A stretch of 16,944 nucleotides of DNA from Synergistaceae bacterium (lineage in GTDB: Bacteria; Synergistota; Synergistia; Synergistales; Aminobacteriaceae), in NCBI GenBank assembly GCA_017448375.1, contig JAFSLR010000103.1, positions 1 to 16,944 on the forward strand, read 5' to 3'. Below, in pieces: positions 14,001 to 16,944 of this stretch. The notes beneath the pieces are model-generated. The model did not search any database. It was not told the DNA's origin and saw only the letters and a list, made by a program, of their open reading frames with translations. A program made the position numbers and the translations under genes. The number at the start of each line of letters is the position of its first letter. Positions within the stretch are counted from its first letter, which is position 1.

Positions 14001-14912
14001 TATCGCTCCGCCGCGCCCCATTACGCTGCTGCTTGTCGAGGTCGCTCCGCCTGTCGTATCGGACGTAGTTGTGCCGGTTGTCGTAGTAGTTCCGCTAGTC
14101 TCGGAACTCCCGGTCATGTCCGCTGTGCCGGTCGTGTCAGCTACATTGTTACCCTGCATTCCGAACAATCCGACATTCACTGTGTCTGATGAGCCTTTCA
14201 TTTTCTGCACGGTCGCTTTCACCTGCGAATGTATCGAGCTGCTCAGGTCAAACAGATTCTTGATTACTCCGTCTATCACCGGAAGCGGTATAGGCTCGGC
14301 TATCATTACAAGGCAGTATTCTTCGCCCCTCATGCCCTCGATAAATCGGTCAATCCCCTGCACGTATGGCCCGTTAGGATCTTTCTGTCTCAATGACGGG
14401 ATGCCGGGAAATGCTCGTATGTTCGTGTAAAATTCTATCGGGTCAAGAACTTCCTGCTCGATTTCTCCGGCCGTCATCTTGTGCATTTGGACTCCGAGAA
14501 AATTTCCGTGAAGAGACTGCTGAAGGATTTTTGCGTATTCGTCTGTGCTTACTGCTGTAGGGCTGTCAACCCGCCGTGAGAGACCGTAATATAGCGAGGT
14601 CTTTTCGGGTGTGCTGTGGATTACGGAGATTACATTGTGCGAGTCATCCTTCATTGAGGCTAATACGTTCTGCATGTTCAGAAGGTGAAGACCAATGCGC
14701 GACTCGTCCTCGTAGCTGACTTCCTCGACTCGCAGCATTCGCAGGTGAGACCGCCAGTCCCATTCATGCTCCTGCGTGTTTGTCGCTAGTTCGAGGCGTT
14801 CTATGTCGGCGATTTCAAGGTAACGGCGTTCCAGCGAAAACAGAAGAAGCTCATCGAACGCGGGCATCATCTGGGACTGTTCTTTTTTCGACAGCAGAAG
14901 GGATTTATTCAT
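11058..14912 (-). CDS. Large HerA-family ATPase with glycine-zipper insert
   Basis: The 1284-aa protein starts at ATG 14912 with GAGG seven bases upstream. It has an N-terminal domain of unknown fold (about 1-255), a Thr/Ser/Gly-rich stretch (258-300), and a hydrophobic glycine zipper (300-356, with repeated GxxxG, long enough for two membrane passes). A second Ser/Thr/Asn-rich linker runs to about 430, and helical regions follow. The HerA motor comes next: Walker A GVTGSGKT (679-686), a PFLVIEPAKTEY strand, Walker B LLIEEAH (911-917), then IIVDQIPSKLTPDVVKNTNI, the typical HerA-C element, with IIHRTLAKDDREYVGG. About 200 helical residues close it. HerA ATPases pump DNA or protein substrates. 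The membrane-type insert and the coupled toxin gene suggest an envelope-associated translocation motor, which is inference. Confidence 0.75.
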   Translation of the reverse strand: MNKSLLLSKKEQSQMMPAFDELLLFSLERRYLEIADIERLELATNTQEHEWDWRSHLRMLRVEEVSYEDESRIGLHLLNMQNVLASMKDDSHNVISVIHSTPEKTSLYYGLSRRVDSPTAVSTDEYAKILQQSLHGNFLGVQMHKMTAGEIEQEVLDPIEFYTNIRAFPGIPSLRQKDPNGPYVQGIDRFIEGMRGEEYCLVMIAEPIPLPVIDGVIKNLFDLSSSIHSQVKATVQKMKGSSDTVNVGLFGMQGNNVADTTGTADMTGSSETSGTTTTTGTTTSDTTGGATSTSSSVMGRGGAIQGGVGSVVSGLGGILGGIAGFFLGGPVGIGLGASIGAGIGSGIGTGVGSVAAYLSGESMSDTTGSTSSWSKTISNMNSTSVTNSTTRTQAFTRSVANTIGRMQGFGGMGGYARGWNRSQAVTQEVLNKTAEYCEKLCDAYIERLQAGKNLGLWNVGVYLLTDNQYTQLRAQGLLRAAFSGDTTYWEPMRSLQINREAIARYIMNFNNPKYDLFMYGEQKETIREAVSIGRRLKNYAVRVGRSVPELLKRLARNDEKAAKMLEEIRRSPESYSPEDFRRAWDEIRKAELGHPFGDIMGGVSTPLNTEELSIIMNVPRQEVQGITIREAAPFGVNYVPDHSGDNVRLGRVVHKRMPVDDIPYVIPQSLFQKHAFVCGVTGSGKTNTCMTLLKNLRLPFLVIEPAKTEYRQMLNFMPELKIFTLGSETISPFRINPFEFSRGCELLTHIDAIKAVFNAAFPMYASMPYILEEAIIEIYRDKGWDLATTTNRYLDDLSSDEFYDYIPTLQDLYNKIEPIVQRKAYAQEQTMNIQAALMARLSSLLTGSKGLMLNTVRSTPLAEILKQPVVLELKNIGDDDEKCFIMGLILSSIYQHLENNGRIGSSLSHVLLIEEAHRLLRRTPEFVSPEIGNSRGKAVETFTNVISEIREYGEGVIIVDQIPSKLTPDVVKNTNIKIIHRTLAKDDREYVGGTMNLTDSQDKELCILETGRAVVHREGMDKAFLVQMDIQKSGLKPVTNAEIHEHMKEFHRGDIQHYGLDKRGGLAEAFSREDFRRQSPNLLACMVSSLIAVMARGASATDEVGRTFAFVLGHDLGITDEIRRDCHAVYNIDLLFSRLQEKYRGNYRECLKAKRLLIDSWFGVDIDAAELRRSVADFTNSADNEPFAGILRWYTRCEEFRHMNEPAIVKAALKEPVNFAALDSLMREVVYKLMCGMSLPDDAEKAISVMMFREIFAVSTGYYARDISEGYAEYLKESEHAAIQ

Positions 14913-14925
14913 TGCGATACCTCAC

Positions 14926-15330
14926 TCATATATTGCCCCCAGTATTAGCAACAGAACGAAGGAAACGCACAATGTTATATCCTGCACTGAAGCCGCTGTT
15001 AAATTCGGCTTTCTCCCTCTCGGCTTGAAGCTGTTGCTGCCTTTTTTGTTCTTGCTCCATATATCTTGTGCGTTCTTCTGACCTTTGGCGTTCAGCCTGC
15101 AATCTTCCCTGCTCTGATTTCTCGCGTTCGGCCTTCCCTATTTCGGCTTGAAGACTTCCTCTTTCGGCCTGAATCTGAAGCTCCATCTGCCTTGTACGTT
15201 CCTGCTCTAGCTGAAGCTGAAGCCTGAGATTGTCAGAATTGTCCTGAGGGCCTCTATAGAAATGCCAGAATCCGAATCCTATTGCACCAGCTGTAAGCAA
15301 CGCCAGAGAAAAATTCTTGAAATTAATCAC
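14926..15330 (-). CDS. Membrane-anchored coiled-coil protein, paralogue of the Hsp70 tail
   Basis: GTG 15330 follows AGGAGG at 15341-15346 with a longish gap of about ten bases. The 134-aa product has one membrane segment (about residues 6-25, SLALLTAGAIGFGFWHFY) and a long charged coiled coil (about 33-112) with LQLEQERTRQMELQIQAERG. It ends ANTGGNI. The same order occurs at the end of the Hsp70-like protein: a membrane segment, SDNAERARLQAQLEQERTRQ, and a NTGGNV element, after which that protein continues into a glycine zipper. This gene is therefore a partial duplication of that tail without the ATPase or the zipper. It starts 37 bases after the Hsp70 stop and ends 13 bases before the HerA gene. 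Hetero-assembly of the two coiled coils is inferred. Confidence 0.7.
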   Translation of the reverse strand: MINFKNFSLALLTAGAIGFGFWHFYRGPQDNSDNLRLQLQLEQERTRQMELQIQAERGSLQAEIGKAEREKSEQGRLQAERQRSEERTRYMEQEQKRQQQLQAEREKAEFNSGFSAGYNIVRFLRSVANTGGNI

Positions 15331-15367
15331 TTCTCTGTCATCCTCCTAAATCAGTTCAAAAACTGCG

Positions 15368-16944
15368 CTAGTCGCTGGCTAACCAACCGGCTATTCCTCC
15401 TATCACAGCACCTGCCGCCGTGCCTACAAAAGGAATAAAGCTCCCCGCAACAGCACCTGCCGCCGCGCCTGCCGCCACATTTCCCCCTGTATTTGATTCT
15501 TTCTTTTGCTGAGTATATGTGTACTGTTGCCTACTCTGCCGTTCGAGCTGAGCCTGATACCGACTCTGCTCCTCAAGTCTTGCGCGTTCGGCCTGTATTC
15601 TTTCCTGCTCGGCTCTTTCACGTTCAGCCTTTGCCTTTTCCGCCTGCGCCTGAAGCTCTAACTGCCGTGTGCGTTCCTGTTCCAATTGCGCCTGAAGCCT
15701 GGCTCTTTCCGCGTTGTCGCTGTAGACCTTGTAGCCGCTGTACATATAGAAAGCTCCCCAGCCCAATCCAGCCGCAAGAACTACTGCCGCCGCTGTCTTC
15801 CACACACCGCTTTTGCTGCCTGACTGCAACTCATTTCCGCCGAATGTACCTACAGGAATTCTTCCTTCTGCATGGCCGGAATTTGTACCGCTGTCATGCC
15901 CACCGTCATCACGCGATAATGCCTTCATGCCGAGTAATTCCGCTCGTCCGTAGACCGCTAGACCCTGCGCTATTATCTCCGCTGAGGTTGACAGAAATAT
16001 TTTCCCCGCCGGGAATATTCCGCTCATTTTCTCCTTCACGAACGGCATTGCTGAAGATCCCCCCGCAAGAATTACTGCGTCAATATCTTCTGCCGAAAGC
16101 CCCGCTGATGTCAGAGTGTCATACACTGGCTCGTCAAATCTCTCTATCAGGGGAGCGCATACCGACATGAATTCTTCACGTGAGAGTGATAGTTTCTGCG
16201 GTTTCGCCCCTCCTGTTACTTTCAGGCGGTTGATTGTCCTTTCTACTGACTCTTTGCCGGACAATTCCTCTTTGGCGTTGCGAGACTCAAGTCCTATCAT
16301 CCATTTATCATGAAGCCGGTCTTTCATCGGAAGCGTACTAAGGTCATAATTATTCACACTCATGTAGTGCGCTGAGATTGCCTCATCAAAATTTGAGCCT
16401 CCGAGATTTGGAAGTCCTCCAACTGAAAGCACTTTAGGCTTGATTTCTCCGCTATCTGTGATTTCTATCCGCGCTATAGCTACGTCTGTCGTTCCGCCCC
16501 CGAAATCGTACACAAGGATATTCTGCGACTTGCTGAATTTGAGACTGCCGAAAAAGTGATGATAGTAGATTACCCCGATAGGCTCATCGCACAATCTGAC
16601 TTTCGGGAAGCCTGCTGACTCCGCTATCCTCTTCAAGGTCTCTTTACGGACTTCGCTCCAGTCTGACGGACAGCCGATTACGCACGAAAGCTCCGCCATT
16701 GTTGATAACTTCGCTCCGTTGAAGTAATGCTCCTCAAGCTGTTTGCGGATATGACTCAGGTACAGCGATGCTAATTTGTCGGGCGTATATTTATCCTGCC
16801 CGGTTATGAAGTAATACTTCTGACCGTCGTCCCCTGTGAACACCTTGAAATTCTGGAATGTCCGTTCAGGGGCTTCTTCTGATTTCGCAAGTGCCTTCGC
16901 TCCGAAGTACGTAATGTTCCCGGTAATATCAAGCTGTAATGCTG
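15368..16944 (-). CDS. Membrane-anchored Hsp70-like ATPase (5' end outside window)
   Basis: The frame is open to the window edge. The GTG at 16843 is not its start, because upstream codons (QLDITGNITYFGAKAL) read as Hsp70 N-terminal sequence. Actin-fold motifs follow: IGCPSDWSEVRKETLKRIAE with an LCDEPIGVIYY element, the phosphate-2 loop LVYDFGGGTTDVAI (about 16475-16515), and the adenosine loop AVILAGGSSAMP (about 16045-16080). No substrate-binding domain is seen. Instead there is a polar linker, one membrane segment (about 15738-15805), a coiled coil rich in E, R, Q and A (15540-15720), and a final glycine zipper (15371-15484, AAGAAAGAVAGSFIPFVGTA continuing in GGIAGW). The likely topology is ATPase in the cytoplasm with the coil and zipper in or across the envelope. 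It heads the visible toxin operon. Confidence 0.8.
   Translation of the reverse strand, partial: ALQLDITGNITYFGAKALAKSEEAPERTFQNFKVFTGDDGQKYYFITGQDKYTPDKLASLYLSHIRKQLEEHYFNGAKLSTMAELSCVIGCPSDWSEVRKETLKRIAESAGFPKVRLCDEPIGVIYYHHFFGSLKFSKSQNILVYDFGGGTTDVAIARIEITDSGEIKPKVLSVGGLPNLGGSNFDEAISAHYMSVNNYDLSTLPMKDRLHDKWMIGLESRNAKEELSGKESVERTINRLKVTGGAKPQKLSLSREEFMSVCAPLIERFDEPVYDTLTSAGLSAEDIDAVILAGGSSAMPFVKEKMSGIFPAGKIFLSTSAEIIAQGLAVYGRAELLGMKALSRDDGGHDSGTNSGHAEGRIPVGTFGGNELQSGSKSGVWKTAAAVVLAAGLGWGAFYMYSGYKVYSDNAERARLQAQLEQERTRQLELQAQAEKAKAERERAEQERIQAERARLEEQSRYQAQLERQSRQQYTYTQQKKESNTGGNVAAGAAAGAVAGSFIPFVGTAAGAVIGGIAGWLASD

Noticed and set aside
13897..14430. A 177-codon + strand frame with Pro/Val-rich sequence
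   Set aside because: It is the reverse reading of the Thr/Gly-rich part of the HerA gene. The composition explains the open frame and no ribosome site is seen.
11058..14912. Conjugative coupling protein (TraG/VirD4) or VirB4
   Set aside because: The QIPSKLTPDVVKNTN and HR-LAKDDRE elements match HerA better, and no relaxase or type IV secretion genes are nearby.

Overview
The window holds two modules with a short degraded stretch between them. The codon style, the strong AGGAGG-type ribosome sites and a glycine-zipper tail of the kind seen in envelope proteins suggest a bacterium, probably diderm, and possibly a gut anaerobe such as a member of the Synergistota. No rRNA, tRNA or housekeeping marker is present, so the taxon is only a weak guess.

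Left module (about 1-7800) is a phage-like or integrative element. On the + strand, small tightly packed genes encode a compact SSB-like protein with a canonical acidic IPF tail, a DpnD/PcfM-like protein, a Lar-type zinc-ribbon restriction alleviation protein and several small proteins of unknown function. They are followed by a Cas4/RecB-like PDDEXK exonuclease with an iron-sulfur cysteine set, an AAA_24/Sak4-like recombinase ATPase, an unknown 108-aa protein, and a winged-helix protein that runs by a one-base frame change into a GIY-YIG nuclease domain. A bidirectionally placed hairpin at 4801-4827 separates this strand from a convergent - strand pair: a 636-aa replicative helicase (P-loop ATPase with a DUF3631-like C-terminus) and a 262-aa protein of unknown function. 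The helicase gene has a good sigma70-type promoter at 7591-7618. Its -35 box is the first of a cluster of TTGTCA(T)/(A)TGACA repeats (7612-7780), which may be origin iterons or an autoregulatory operator.

Centre (about 7850-10070, - strand) is degraded accessory DNA. It contains an orphan 34-codon SH3 fragment, a secreted ankyrin-SH3 protein split into two frames at an A7 tract, and a 5'-truncated YezG/DUF600-type immunity remnant lying in frame directly behind the stop codon of a SUKH gene.

Right module (10071-16944, - strand, all co-directional and overlapping or closely spaced) is the most interesting part. In transcription order it has a membrane-anchored Hsp70-like ATPase (5' end outside the window) with a coiled-coil and glycine-zipper tail; a 134-aa protein that is a partial copy of that tail (membrane anchor plus coiled coil); a 1284-aa HerA-family ATPase carrying a Thr/Ser/Gly-rich stretch and a hydrophobic glycine-zipper insert; an LHH-type HNH nuclease toxin; and a SUKH (SMI1/KNR4) immunity protein. 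The HerA and toxin genes overlap by 17 bases, and the toxin and immunity genes by one. I infer a dedicated toxin handling or export system in which a chaperone-like ATPase and a HerA motor act at the envelope on a nuclease effector. I know of no named system with this combination, and this role is a hypothesis.
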